Assembly: GCA_025331565.1 (NCBI GenBank)
Contig: JAFREQ010000042.1
Location: forward strand, 4,804,501 to 4,868,500
Direction: 5' to 3'
Length of the DNA stretch: 64,000 nucleotides
DNA from: Holacanthus passer
Taxonomy: Eukaryota > Chordata > Actinopteri > Pomacanthidae
The notes under the pieces were generated by a model. That model saw nothing but the letters and a program-made list of their open reading frames with translations. It was not told the origin of the DNA and made no database searches. Both the position numbers and the translations under genes were made by a program. Below, one piece after another: positions 34,036-45,440 of this stretch (position 1 is the first letter of the stretch; each line of letters starts with the position of its first letter).

Positions 34036-34077
34036 CAATGATTTTGAGGAATATTTTAGAGACATTTTTCGACTTAA

Positions 34078-34110
<33 letters not shown>
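34078..34110. repeat. (ATT)n trinucleotide repeat
   Basis: About eleven ATT units inside neurod2 intron 1. Confidence 0.93.
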
Positions 34111-34821
34111 GTAGGTGATGTGACATAAATAAAAGTTTTTATTTTGTCAGTTTTTAATGTTTTATTTTCTTGGCTCTTGCTTATAGGCCATGATATTAAA
34201 AATACTCTTTTACAGCTCGAGTCAGGATGTTGTGTCTGTGAGCCTTAATTTAATAATCAGCGTGACTTTAAACGGAGCTACAGCCGATCAATTAAATAAA
34301 ATCCCTTTCGCCTCCTCTGAGCAGAGGTGTATAGTGTGGATGAATAGTGCTGGAATGCAGCCAGGAGTGTATGTGGGCGTCAGGAGGAGTGAAAGTGGGG
34401 GCCCCCATGGGACCTGTAATGTGGCCCCTGCCGCTGGGACCCGCTGCGAGAGGACGCGACAGGGCACACGGATGACAGCAGGGAATTAAATGGGGATCCG
34501 TCTGGCTGTAACCCAGAGCAAAGCTTCGAGAGCCGGATTTCTCTTTTTTTAATTCCCCTAAATTTACAGTATTTGTCCTTTAAGGGGAGAAAAACAACTC
34601 AGGTATATTTAATAAGAAAAAATGACTGATGCTGAGAGAGTTTTAGTGACCTTGCAGATTATAATAAAATATTTTCAGAGGAACTTGTAATAATAGTTTT
34701 ATAGGCTCGATGCGTAAAAGTGCGTTTAACCTCATACATTTTCTGCTCTGATGATAAAAATGTTTGTTTTCTGACAGGCCTCATTTTCGATCTCCTTCTC
34801 TCTCCTCTCTGCAGAGCCACA

Positions 34822-35892
34822 ATGTTGACGAGGCTTTTCAGTGACCCCTCGCTGCTCCCAGATGTGCAGAAGTACTCCGGCTGGGCGGAGGACAGCGATG
34901 GCGAGGACAGCAAGCTCAAAGACGAGGACCAGGACGCCCAGGACGACATGGACGGATCCGAGCTGAGAGGAGACAGCCGGACGCAATCCGAGCACGCCGG
35001 GGAAGACGACGAGGACGACGGGGTGGAGGAAGAGGACGACGGGGAGGACACGGAGGGGGACAGGCCCAAGAAACGGGGCCCCAAGAAGCGCAAGATGACC
35101 CAGGCCCGGATCGAGCGCTCCAAGATGCGGCGGATAAAGGCCAACGCACGGGAGCGCACCCGCATGCACGACCTGAACTCTGCGCTCGACAATCTGCGCA
35201 AAGTGGTGCCCTGCTACTCCAAAACGCAAAAACTGTCCAAAATCGAGACGCTGCGTTTGGCCAAGAACTATATCTGGGCCCTGTCGGAGATACTGCGCTC
35301 TGGAAAAAGGCCCGACCTGGTGTCCTACGTGCAGACGCTGTGCAAGGGACTCTCCCAGCCCACGACCAACCTGGTGGCGGGGTGCCTGCAGCTCAACTCC
35401 CGCAACTTCCTCACCGAGCAGCAGTGTCAGGATGGGGGGAGGTACGGCTCCGGGTCCTTCTCCATGCACTCCTACCCCTACCAGTGCGCGCGCCTCTCCA
35501 GCCCCCACTGCCAGCCGGGCTCGAACTCGCACCCGCTGAGGACGCACGGCTACTGCTCGGCCTATGATTCTCTGTACAGTGGCAGCGGGTCCCCTGAGTA
35601 TAACAGCCCCGAGTACGAGGGGCCCCTCAGCCCGCCCCTGTGCATCAATGGCAACTTTTCCCTGAAGCACCAAGGCTCCGCGTCCCCCGAAAACGACAAG
35701 GGGTACCACTACTCTATGCATTACTCCAGCCTGCCTGGCTCAAGACCCACAGGGGCCCACAACCTGGTGTTTGGCTCCTCAGGGGCCCGGAGCGGCATTC
35801 ACTCTGAAAACGTCCTGCCTTACCACGACATGCACTTACACCACGAGCGGGCCCCCGTGTACGATGAACTGAACGCGTTTTTTCACAATTAA
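34822..35892 (+). CDS. neurod2: neurod2, neuronal bHLH transcription factor
   Basis: This gene encodes a nuclear bHLH activator that pairs with E-proteins on E-boxes to drive neuronal differentiation and synapse maturation. One coding exon gives 356 residues (human 382). The start MLTRLFSDPSLLPDV matches the family N-terminus, and the acceptor GCAG ends 7 bp before the ATG; a frame that runs further upstream lies within the intron. Features: acidic region (about 60-80), basic cluster RPKKRGPKKRK (81-91, likely nuclear localisation), bHLH about 104-156 (NARERTRMHDLN, then KLSKIETLRLAKNYIWALSE), and the NeuroD-specific region from RSGKRPDLVSYVQ to the C-terminal DELNAFFHN. YVQTLCKGLSQPTTNLVAGC and the NFLTEQ segment distinguish it from NeuroD1/4/6. 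Thr113 replaces the Asn of mammalian NeuroD2 within the basic region. Third codon positions are GC-rich, unlike the flanking AT-rich DNA. Confidence 0.98.
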   Translation: MLTRLFSDPSLLPDVQKYSGWAEDSDGEDSKLKDEDQDAQDDMDGSELRGDSRTQSEHAGEDDEDDGVEEEDDGEDTEGDRPKKRGPKKRKMTQARIERSKMRRIKANARERTRMHDLNSALDNLRKVVPCYSKTQKLSKIETLRLAKNYIWALSEILRSGKRPDLVSYVQTLCKGLSQPTTNLVAGCLQLNSRNFLTEQQCQDGGRYGSGSFSMHSYPYQCARLSSPHCQPGSNSHPLRTHGYCSAYDSLYSGSGSPEYNSPEYEGPLSPPLCINGNFSLKHQGSASPENDKGYHYSMHYSSLPGSRPTGAHNLVFGSSGARSGIHSENVLPYHDMHLHHERAPVYDELNAFFHN

Positions 35893-36720
35893 AATGAGAA
35901 ACCTATCGTGCGTCCCCTTGCAATCAACAATCTATCCACGGCACACTTTTTTGACGAGCTTACCTGTCAGGATTTAGACATTCTGGAGAGATGTTTCACT
36001 CGTTGTCATCAGTGTTTTCCTTTGATTTTTATTTCTATTCTCTGTTTTTGCTATAGTCAGGGATGTAGTGGAGGGTGATCCACCTGAGCCACAATCTCAT
36101 GTCGCGCATCAGAATTTATTCAGCCTTAAACTGAAATAAATCTCTAAGAGGAAATCTGATAAACAAATCATATGATGATGAGGGAATTTCAAGAAGAAAA
36201 AAAAATATCAGTGTTTTTTAAAGTGTGATTTGTGTTTGTGTCGGTGGTTGTTTGCATTTTGATGACTGGAAGTCAAAGTTTGCCCACTTGTTTATTTACC
36301 ACTACATCACTGGCTACAGCTACACCTTGACATTGGCAGTGATTTTCTAATAATGTGAAATTAGAAATAAATCAATGAACAAGCTAATGCAAATCAAAAT
36401 GATATTATAAAGAGCAAGGTTTTGACCTGCTTTATATGAAAAGTGCCCTGAGACAACTCCTGTTATAATTTGGCTCAATATGATTAAAATTGTCTCGCCT
36501 GTATGTGCGAGATTTGGGAGGTTGTAGTTTTTTTTTTGGAAATGATGAAATCTAAAGACATGCAGAGGGAAAAGCTGAACCGATAAAAATGTGCCAGTTG
36601 GGTTGTTTAAGAGGAATCTGTTCTCCAGCAAATCAATCGTTTCGCATCTATGCAAAACCCAACGAGACCACAGAGGCAGGAAAGGCCCAGAAAGACACTG
36701 TATGTTTCATCAGCACTGTT

Positions 36721-36721
<1 letters not shown>

Positions 36722-36756
<35 letters not shown>
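36722..36756. repeat. (CA)n microsatellite in the neurod2 3' UTR
   Basis: About 17 CA units in the predicted transcript. CA repeats in UTRs are known binding sites for hnRNP L. Confidence 0.95.
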
Positions 36757-36758
<2 letters not shown>

Positions 36759-37005
36759 ACACTTTGGAATTAACACCCATGAATCTGACAATGGCTGGCC
36801 AAAATGGTTTCACTTCCAAAACAATCATCAAAATACAATGAAATCAGACATTTTTCCACATTTTCTTTCTTTCTTTTTTTTTTTTTACTCTTATTTATTC
36901 ATATTGTCTTTATTCTTCTAACTGAGCCATTGCACTGTATTTTAATTTCAAATTAAATTTTTGGTTCAGTATTTTCGTTTTGGTTTGCAATGCTACGTTG
37001 AACAG

Positions 37006-37007
<2 letters not shown>

Positions 37008-37042
<35 letters not shown>
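37008..37042. repeat. (TTA)n trinucleotide repeat
   Basis: About twelve TTA/ATT units, a second ATT-type tract near neurod2, within the predicted 3' UTR. Confidence 0.93.
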
Positions 37043-37043
<1 letters not shown>

Positions 37044-37215
37044 TGCACGTATTTATTGTGTTGTTTTTTGTAATTAATGTTAATAGTCTATGGAAATGAA
37101 GGGATCCCATGTGTTGCTGAGCATTTTTTCATAAAATTCAAGTCTTTCAACTTTGTATTCAACCAACTGTGTGGTAAAATAAAATGACAATAAATGAGAC
37201 TGTGCAACTCGATCT

Positions 37216-39480
37216 TTATTATTATTATTTTTTTAATCGAACAATCTCGGCATCCTCAAACATACATTTAATAACAATATGTGTTCACTCTTTGCACTCA
37301 GACATTTGTGTTTGAAGGATACTGGAATAATTAAAAATGCAGATGAAGGCTTTCAGGACAACATGAACCTGCACCAGGCTTTTTTTTTCTTAGTGGATAA
37401 TATATGAGGCTGATCATGTCTGGTGCCACAACCTGCAGGAGTTCCTCTCAGAGCCTCAGGGCCTTTATAAACTGGGACAGGAGGGAGAGGGCAGTGTTGC
37501 GATTCTTCCCCATGAAGGAAACTGGTGCCAATGCGTCATTTTCTTTGCTTGGCAGACAAACTCAAATTTACAAAGCAGCCTGCAAAAATATATGGAATTG
37601 CTTAAACTGCAGATATTAGGATGAAAACAGATTTGGTGTCAATTTTGACTCCTTGATTGGAGGCTGATAAGAATCTGGACACCCTGGCTAACAAATGCAA
37701 GTATTGCAGGTTGACTGATGCCAAACATTCAAGGTCATCAGGATAAAAAATGGAGGTCTGCTTCATATTCTCTTGACTATTAAAGAGATGTGAGGAAGAA
37801 GTTAGTTTCAGCACCGCGGACAGTTCCTGCAGCCGCCCTTTGATTCAGGCTTTAAAAAAAATCCAAACATATTTTACTCAGTGTGATAATCATGCCACAA
37901 ATAATGGACTTGTCATTCACATAGAAATGCTTTAGAAGCTGGCGAGCACATTTTTTTTGAGTTATTTTTAGATTCTGTCCCAACATGTCCAGAACACACA
38001 TATTCTGCAGGTCTGCTGGTTTCACACCAGGTTTCATCAGTGAATAAGAAATGACAGAGAAAAGGCAAATCAATGTCACACAACGGGCATAAAAATAATT
38101 TCAATTTTTGGATTTTTGATGCCTCATATAGTCATTTTTTTTTCGATGGCTCATATTCCAGATATTAGTGCTAATTTATTAGTAGGGTGGGTCAACATGT
38201 TGAAAAAAATCTTTATGTCTTTATATCTGCAAATGGAATAGTGAACTTTGCAGAATTTGGCATTAGACCTGGCAACACAGCTTTGACACCACTGACAAAA
38301 TGTGAATATTCATTATTTTTAAATTGTCTTTATTTTTGATTTCTTACAAAATGCATTGAAAAATTAGATGTAAAATATGAAGCTGAGCCTTCTTTCATAG
38401 TTTCACCTCTTGCATCTTTATTTTTTTTTAAACACGGTGACCACACACACACACACACACACACACACGGTGCAAGGGGCAGCCGTTGCCACCCTGGCTG
38501 GGTTTGGAGCTCTGCCCCGGGACCCATATGTTCCCCAAAATGTCCTGGGTGCTCTCTGCTGTCAGGACACACACAGGCTTTGGGTGGTGGCGACCAGTAT
38601 TAACACTAATATCAATATCAATACCCGAAATAGCTCAACTCAGATTATTGTATCATCTTATTTAAAAATAAAACTGCACGCGCTTCAGCAGGAAGGTTCA
38701 ATAATAATGTTATAGATTTCATTATCAATTAAATAAAAGAGTAGAAATATAATTTTAAAGGGAAAAACACACACAAGAGGAGTTTTTTTTTCTGCAACTG
38801 ACCAAACAATTAAGTTAAACAGTTAATAATTTCCTGTGAGTTATCGATACTTGCATCAGTTTGTCCCCATTGAATTTAATCTCATATGTGCAGGTTTTAA
38901 AGTTTGGATGCAAAAGTCATTTTTTTTGTGTGTGTTCTAAGTTTGAATTAGTTTCAGTTAAATTTTCAACAACATTTCAACGTAATTAGAGTCTACATGA
39001 GAAAGTACACGAGAGGATAATTTTAACTAACAGATCAACAGATTTTTGACAATGTTGGAAATATTTAAGTGCATAAAAACTATAGTTTGCAGCATGTTCT
39101 TGTCCCACCTGCTAATCCCCCTTAAAATAACATGTAAAAGACGAATAAACTTATATATAGCTTTTTTTTATTATTTATAAAAAATCTAATTTGTGAAGGT
39201 TGAGTCTACACATGACACTTGTGGGTTTATGCTACTGCATTTTTTTTTCTTTGAGCTTGACAAACACATCATGTATAATATAATGTATAATGCAAAAACA
39301 TCAACTAAAAGATTCACATTTCTTCAATATAAATTCTGTAGAGATGTGTTAAGGCTGGACGTTTGATTGTACAGAGTCTGAAATATTCTATTAATTCTTA
39401 ATCATGGAATAACTTCTGATTTACTAGTGTTTCATTATTTTATTTTATTTTCATAAATATAAGTCCTTAAGGTTCAATAT
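37216..39480. other. Gene-free AT-rich segment
   Basis: No exon-like ORF on either strand. It includes a (CA)n tract at 38442-38468 followed by a short GC-richer patch (38470-38590), and otherwise AT-rich unique DNA with several short T runs. Confidence 0.6.
38442..38468. repeat. (CA)n microsatellite
   Basis: About 13 CA units. Confidence 0.95.
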
Positions 39481-39810
39481 AACAGCACTACCTTGTGCCA
39501 TTTGGCAGGCTCTTCTACCTGTTCATTTAGTAGGAGTCCCGGGTGGGAATCAAACCTGCAGCTCTGCAGGTCGGACTCGTTTCAAACAAGCCAAAAGCTT
39601 GTGTTACACTTTTTTTTTTTTTTTTTTTTTTACAGTTTTAGGCCTCTATACTCTTTTTGGCTTCATCAGCAAAGAAAAAAAGTTGCATGCATTTCTGCAG
39701 GAGCCAGCCCAAAAGTGAAGCCAGCGAGCAGTGGGAGAGGGCATCTATCAAAATACTCCCCGACCCTCCCACACCACCGCCTCCTCTTCCTCCACAGTCC
39801 GGAGAGAGCG

Positions 39811-39842
<32 letters not shown>

Positions 39843-40165
39843 GCTGGCAGGCTGGCGGAGGAGAGCCGTGCCAAGTCCCTTAATGTTCCCCAGCAGCAGC
39901 ACCAGGAGCTCCGGAGAGGACAACCCAGTGTGTGCGCCAGTGTGCCAGTTCACCGGGCCAAAGTGGCACTGCTGGGAGGAGTCGATGTTTCTTTCCTAAT
40001 TTTTGCAGCATCTGTTCATTATCCAGGACGTTTAAAAACGAGAGCGCTCATCCCGAGTAACCCTTCGCCGCACGCACGCACCTACACACAAACACACACA
40101 CACACAGATACACAACAGGAAGGCATTTTTGTGAAGAGTTGGCCTATGAATATGCATATTTCCCT
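39481..40165. other. GC-richer patch with GA repeat, gene identity unknown
   Basis: After a T21 run (39610-39630) comes a stretch richer in G+C than its neighbours, with CpGs, a CT/GA-rich core and a (GA)n tract at 39801-39842. Overlapping plus-strand ORFs of about 168-170 codons cross it, but their translations are low-complexity or basic and match no family I know. It could be the 5' end of an unannotated non-coding transcript. Confidence 0.3.
39801..39842. repeat. (GA)n microsatellite
   Basis: A GA-rich tract starting GGAGAGAGCGAGCGAGAGAG and continuing as pure GA to 39842. Confidence 0.93.
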
Positions 40166-40250
40166 CTAATGTTATGTTGTACATGAGCTCGCTGAAAGAA
40201 GGCTGTGTTGCATCCAGCCCTTACATGTGGTAACCTTGCAACAAATCAGA

Positions 40251-40252
<2 letters not shown>

Positions 40253-40283
<31 letters not shown>
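40253..40283. repeat. (CA)n microsatellite
   Basis: About 15 CA units. Confidence 0.95.
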
Positions 40284-40285
<2 letters not shown>

Positions 40286-43200
40286 AAACCCAAATTTTAT
40301 AAAATGTCACAATTTGGATTAAGTTGGATTAAAATTCTGTTGTTTTTAAAACAGGTTGCAGAATGTTTTATATATTAATATTTTGAAGGGAAAAACAACA
40401 TTTAGTTCAATAAAAAGAGCAAAGTTGTTCACTGGACAACATCTTGTTTGCTACGTTGTTATTCTTCATCATTCTTGCAGTAAAAGCATTTATATTTTTT
40501 CGTGTTTTTAGTTGCATGGAGGATTGGACACATGGACACTAAGAGCGTGTGTCTGTGTGTGTGTGTTAGTGTGTATCATATCATCAAGTTAGCTAAAACT
40601 TTAATAACAAAGATTAGTCACACCTTTATTAAATAAAAACAATGAGATAATATGTCGTATCAGAGATAATACAAATGAATTCACAGGTGTTTTCTAAATG
40701 ACATCACCAGCTGCATGATTTTACACATTTCCACAAACTTTTTACTGAATTCTTTCAATTTTTATGAATGGATCCTTTATTACTTTATTTTCCATAATTT
40801 AGAAATTTGCAAATAAAAGTCTGACTACCAACTTACATTTGCAGTCAGTCTTAGCCAGTCTTAAGAAAAAAAAAGAAAAAAAACTTCCAGTGACACTCTG
40901 TGCTGCACTCAGGATGAAAAGTGAGTGAATGAATCTCGCTGTTTAAATTATCATGTTCATGCCCACTCTTTTTCTCACTCAACTTGGTAGGAAAAAAAAA
41001 ATCAAGAGTGTTTGTCCGACATAACAGTCAATAGTGCGATTATCAAAATGTCACAAGTACTATGGTGTGAATTCCAATTAACGTCTAGCTAAAATAATAA
41101 CCAAGTGTTTTTGCAAAATGCAGATATCAGATCATAATATGGATATAAAATATGTGGATATAAAGGCATTTAGGATTCAATGCGGGGGGGGGGTAATCTG
41201 GTCAGGAGATTGTGAGCATTTGCAATCTGTCAGTGATTAAAAAACAAACCACGATGCAATGCAGTTAAAACAGTTTTGATTTAAAAAAAAAAAAAAAAAC
41301 AACACACACCTTTCACAGCTGCATGTTAATAATTTATTTGCACAGAAAATGCAACTGTTACCTTACTTCTCCGTCACCTGCACACACGCACGCTGCAAAC
41401 TCAAACGCTGCATGTGTAGGCCTGCAGAGGAAACAATCGTGCAGGCTCCGGCCAACCTCTTTGCCAGACTGTATGCCAGTGCCCCCGCATTGCCAGACAA
41501 GGGAGCGAGCCTGTCACTGGCAGTCCATTCAGAGGAAATTCCACAACATCTGTTTGTTATCACACAATGGGGCAGTGGGGCAGAAGACGAGGCAGGAGCT
41601 AAACTGAGAGTGTGCTACTGCTGGAGGTCCTGCCAAGGGAGAAACAGGGGCTGCAGGAGGAGGAGGAGGAGGAGGAAGTGGGGGGGGGCAGGAGGTTGGG
41701 GGTAAAGGGGGCAGGGAGGAACCGGGTGGAGGGGGTGGTGGAAAGACAGAGGTGGAGATCCGGGTGAGCGCCAGGTAGGTTTCAGGCCTTTGGCAGGTGG
41801 CCAGATAGGTTTTGCAGGGGTTTGGGTGGAGCCAGATGTTGACAGGGGGAGAAGTATTTGTTCAGAGAGTTTGACTGCAGGGTGTGTGCTGAGAGTCTTC
41901 TTGACCTGTCCGACAGATCTGGGCCTCACCGGGGCCCGGTTGCTCCGGTGGGTCCGGTGGGGGGCGTGGCTGGCCCGTGTTTAGGAGGTTAAGTAGGAGC
42001 GTGCACGGGGACACAACTGGATCAGAGGGGGGTCGTTGCTGGTCTGCACAGATGGCGCGGTGTGCGCGCGTGTGAGCGTGCGCGTGTGTTATGATAGGGT
42101 TGGATGATGCCCTGGTCACATGGGCAGCAGTAATTGGCCTCCATATTGACCAGTTTGCAGCGCTGGGGGGCGGGCAGTCTCCCAGCTGGACCTGTCAGAT
42201 GGCATCGCATCCACCTCACTGATCACCCCCCGGACGACCTCCGCACCTCTCCCCTTTTCCTTTCATCTCTCCCTTCTCCTTCATCCCTTCATCTCGCCTC
42301 CTCTCCGTCACCTTTAATCTTCTCTTGCCGGCCTCTTCTGCCATCACAGGGATGACCTGCTCTGTCCATCACCGCCACTTTCCACAGCTCCTCCAAACTT
42401 AAAACAAGGACTCTGTACTTGTCCTGAGTAGTAGCCTCGAACATACTCCTTCCTGAACAAGACTTGTGTTTTCTATGTTGTTGGTAATCAGTGTGGGTTG
42501 ATCAGGATGGGCTGAAATTTCCATATTTTCTGGATGAGCCATGAACTTTGAGCTTGAACATTTACAGTGAGATGAAATCATTTGTTCAGCTTTCCCCATG
42601 TCTCCAATAATTTTTCTGCAACTATTTCTTTTGATACACCTGCTGCTGGTGATGACTTGATTGACACTCATTGTTGGTGACAGGTTGAAAATGCATGTGG
42701 ATTTTTCTCCCCTTTAAAGATAGAAACTGAAAACAGTTAAGAGTGCATTAATTCTTTTTGGCCTTCCTGGATTGAAACATGATCTTGAAATGAAGCCGAT
42801 CATCTTGAAATCATGACAGTCTTGAAACAAGGACATCATTATATTCAGTAAAATTATAAAACAAGGATTTGCTTTGAATTAGCTGACTCAATTTGCACAT
42901 TTATTTGAAGGAAAACAAACATTTAAAGTCTAAAACAGGACTTCTTGACTTGCTAAGAGATTTTTTTGCAGTGTTGTGTAAAACAGACCTTTGTGTGTCT
43001 GACTGACTTTTAGCGTGGTATCACCCTCCCACCCGGAGCAGTAATGGTGTGTGTTCTGCTGTGAGATGCCCGACTGTGAGGAGTTAGCGCTATAGAAAGG
43101 ATTTCATCCCAGACTTGGCAGGGGAGGGTCTCTGGGTACGTAGAGAACAATTGTCTCTCCTTCGGTCCTGTCAGCCAGCAAACACAGAGAGCTGGCACAC

Positions 43201-45260
43201 GCTCAGTGGGAAAAGAGCGGGAGTGACAAGGGGGATGGACACACACACATCCACTCACACTCACACACTCCTATGCACTTATGCCCATCCCTTCCTCACA
43301 GTACCAAAATGGGTTCTGATGATGCCGCTGGGGATTGTGGGATGACAGGCTGGTTCTGCGAAGTGGATGGGAGGACCTGATGAAAATAGTCTGTAAAATG
43401 ACCACAGTGTTAGCCTGCTGTCAGACTAACAGACAGAACAACAGGGAGGGAGGGAGGGAGAGAGGAGAAAGAGCAAAGTAGAGACAGATAAAGAGAGAAA
43501 GACATGGGCAAAGCAGCACAATGTCTGCCATGCATGCTCCTCTGCCAGGGAAAGCTCACATGGGAATGCATGTATAAGAGTTTCTGTGTATGTTCAATAT
43601 ACACTCATGTGGACAAGTGTCCTGATCCTGCACCTCTTTTGCTATCTGTGTTTCTGAATACATGTGGATGCAGGAGTGTAAACTGCATGTTGTGTGTGCA
43701 TGCATGCATGTGTGCCTTTACGCGTGAGCAAGAATGAGGAGGAGGAGGAGAGGTGGGAGAGGAGGGTGAAGTGTGTTTGTGTGTGTGGTGGTGGAGGAGG
43801 AGGAGGGGGAGGATGCACGTTTAAATTCTGTGACATCTGTTCATTACAACTAGAGTGTGTTTATTTTTATACAGCCAGCCACAAGCAGAGAGCTCGACTG
43901 GCACCGCTGGTTAATGTACCAGCTCGCTACGACGGCAAAGCAAATGAAATATTTACCGGCAGACAGAAAGAACGGGGAGAGGAGCGAGGACAAAGGGAGA
44001 GAAAGAGGAAAAATGATAAGATAATATGTGACAAAAATGCGCACACACAGTGTCTCCACTCACGCACACAAAGTCCCCATTCTGATCTAATTAAGGAGAG
44101 AGACACAATCAACAGCTCATCATGGAAAGGCCTAGAAAACTGCACTCCATGCATATGTGTTGCTGCAAGGTAGAAAAGGAACATGAAAAAATGTCCAAAA
44201 CAGGTGATGCTTTATGGAAGCAGGCTGCCGTACATGAAGAGTGCTGATCCTCCTCAAACCGAAATCAGAGCATCCTACAGCAAATGTGCAACATCAAGTG
44301 CAAAGTGAAAGCAATGAAATATCTGTACAAGCCACAGAGGACAAAGCAAAGCAACCTATGTCACATGGAATCAGGTAGGAAAGAACCAAAAGGAGTCCAA
44401 ACCAGTATGAAGGTCATTTCCTGTTTGGGGTATTTAACAGCTTAAAAAGTGTTGATTGACTGGGTTAAGATGCCCAGATGGTCTACAGAACATTTCAGAA
44501 GGTCTTTCTTGTCCACAGCTTTTTAAACATTTGACATCCTGGTTCGAGTGTAATACTCAGGACTGGCCTTTTATGAGTGGATCAAATTATACTGATATTG
44601 TTTTTGTCCTTTAACTTGGTTCCTGAGCATAACGTTCTCCTGGAATGTGTTTTATTATGTGTGTTAGTGTTTTAAGTCCTAGTTTGTCTTTCATATGTGG
44701 TTCATTGTGATGTCTCTGTATTTTTTGTAACTATTTTTCTCTTAGGGGATTTATAAAGTTATCCATCCGTCTATTCATCGTGTGACAACTGCTGAGGTCA
44801 CAGTGTTCAGTTAAGGTCACTGTCTTGCTGCAAAGCCACAAGTCTTGAGCAAGAGAGCAAACAGTAGCAGCCTAACCCGAGCCTAACACCCCTCCAGTCA
44901 TCCTCAGCAACCAGACCTTTGCATCAACAAGCCCCCTGCACCACCCCCTCCCCTCCCCCCCAACTGCCCCCAGACCCACCACTGCCCGGCCCCACTCCCA
45001 TGCTCCCCTGGGACGGCCTGCTCTGGAATGCCGCTCATGGGGAAGAATCTCGCTGCAGGCGCTCAATATGTCACACGTGTCTCAGAGAAAGAGAATGAGA
45101 CCGAGAGAGGTGTGACAGGTACGGCGTAATACTTTTCTAAGGCAATGGCGGGTTGTCTGTGTCTATGTTTTTATGTGTTTGTGTGTGTGTGGTTGTGTGC
45201 GACAGATTCCCAGATTAAAGGTTTAAAGGGTTCAGATTAACAGGCTCAGGACACAGTGCC
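40284..45260. other. Gene-free segment with a GC-rich core
   Basis: No supported gene. An A run lies at 41283-41299. A (GGA)n/G-rich tract covers 41655-41740 and a GC-rich, CpG-containing patch covers about 41910-42235. A (GGGA) tract lies at 43443-43462 and a (GGA/GTG)-rich tract at 43735-43812. A C-rich stretch is at 44930-45000. ORFs across these are low-complexity. Confidence 0.55.
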
Positions 45261-45269
45261 TCGCTCTGA

Positions 45270-45440
45270 GCAAAAGGGAATTAGGATGGCATTAACGTCT
45301 CCTCTGCACCAGCACATTAGCCATTCATTACCATGTGGTTGCACAATCAGTACCAGGCCGCCCCTCATTCCCCTCTGTGTTATTGCATTCATGACAATGT
45401 TAACACGTCGGGATGCTTTGTTATTCATAGACCATTAGCA
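45270..45440. promoter_or_regulatory. Candidate conserved regulatory block
   Basis: Repeat-free sequence with ATTCATTACCATGTGG, TTGCACAATC, and TTATTGCATTCATGACAATG (a POU-like site adjacent to a SOX-like ACAATG) then TTAACACG. It contrasts with flanking simple repeats. It lies about 8 kb downstream of neurod2. Conservation is inferred only. Confidence 0.3.

Larger units (their letters stand above)
32524..34814 (+). other. neurod2: neurod2 intron 1
   Basis: A 2291-bp GT-AG intron from GTAAGT (32524) to CTCTCTGCAG (34814). It holds an (ATT)n tract at 34078-34110 and an AT-rich block with homeodomain/POU-like sites at about 33890-34035. Short ORFs in it look like chance. Confidence 0.65.
35893..37215 (+). 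other. neurod2: neurod2 3' UTR
   Basis: Non-coding sequence after the stop, with AATAAA hexamers at 36135-36140, 36366-36371, 37178-37183 and 37189-37194. The last two, followed by TGAGACTGTG, look like the main distal signal and imply a UTR of about 1.3 kb. It contains a (CA)n tract (36722-36756) and a (TTA)n tract (37008-37042), which would make an AU-rich stretch just upstream of the 3' end. Confidence 0.6.

Noticed and set aside
34720..34821. Upstream in-frame extension of the neurod2 ORF by 34 codons
   Set aside because: It begins at a GTG, lies within the intron before the CTCTCTGCAG acceptor, and has no similarity to NeuroD proteins. The family N-terminus MLTRLF starts at 34822.
34732..35721. 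Long minus-strand ORF of 329 codons opposite neurod2
   Set aside because: It is the antisense shadow of a GC-rich coding exon, with low-complexity Val/Gly/Arg-rich composition and no recognisable domain.
39530..39600. tRNA-like B-box words (GGTTTGATTCC on the minus strand) suggesting a SINE or tRNA pseudogene
   Set aside because: No matching A box at the right distance and no cloverleaf could be drawn. The CCTGCAG/CTGCAGG palindrome explains part of the resemblance.
39493..40169. Plus-strand ORFs of 168-170 codons
   Set aside because: They cross a T run and a GA repeat, match no family, and have no splice or start context supporting a protein.
43010..44184. Overlapping ORFs on both strands near a GGA/GTG-rich tract
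   Set aside because: The translations are Gly/Glu/Val low-complexity or microsatellite-derived, with no gene family recognised.
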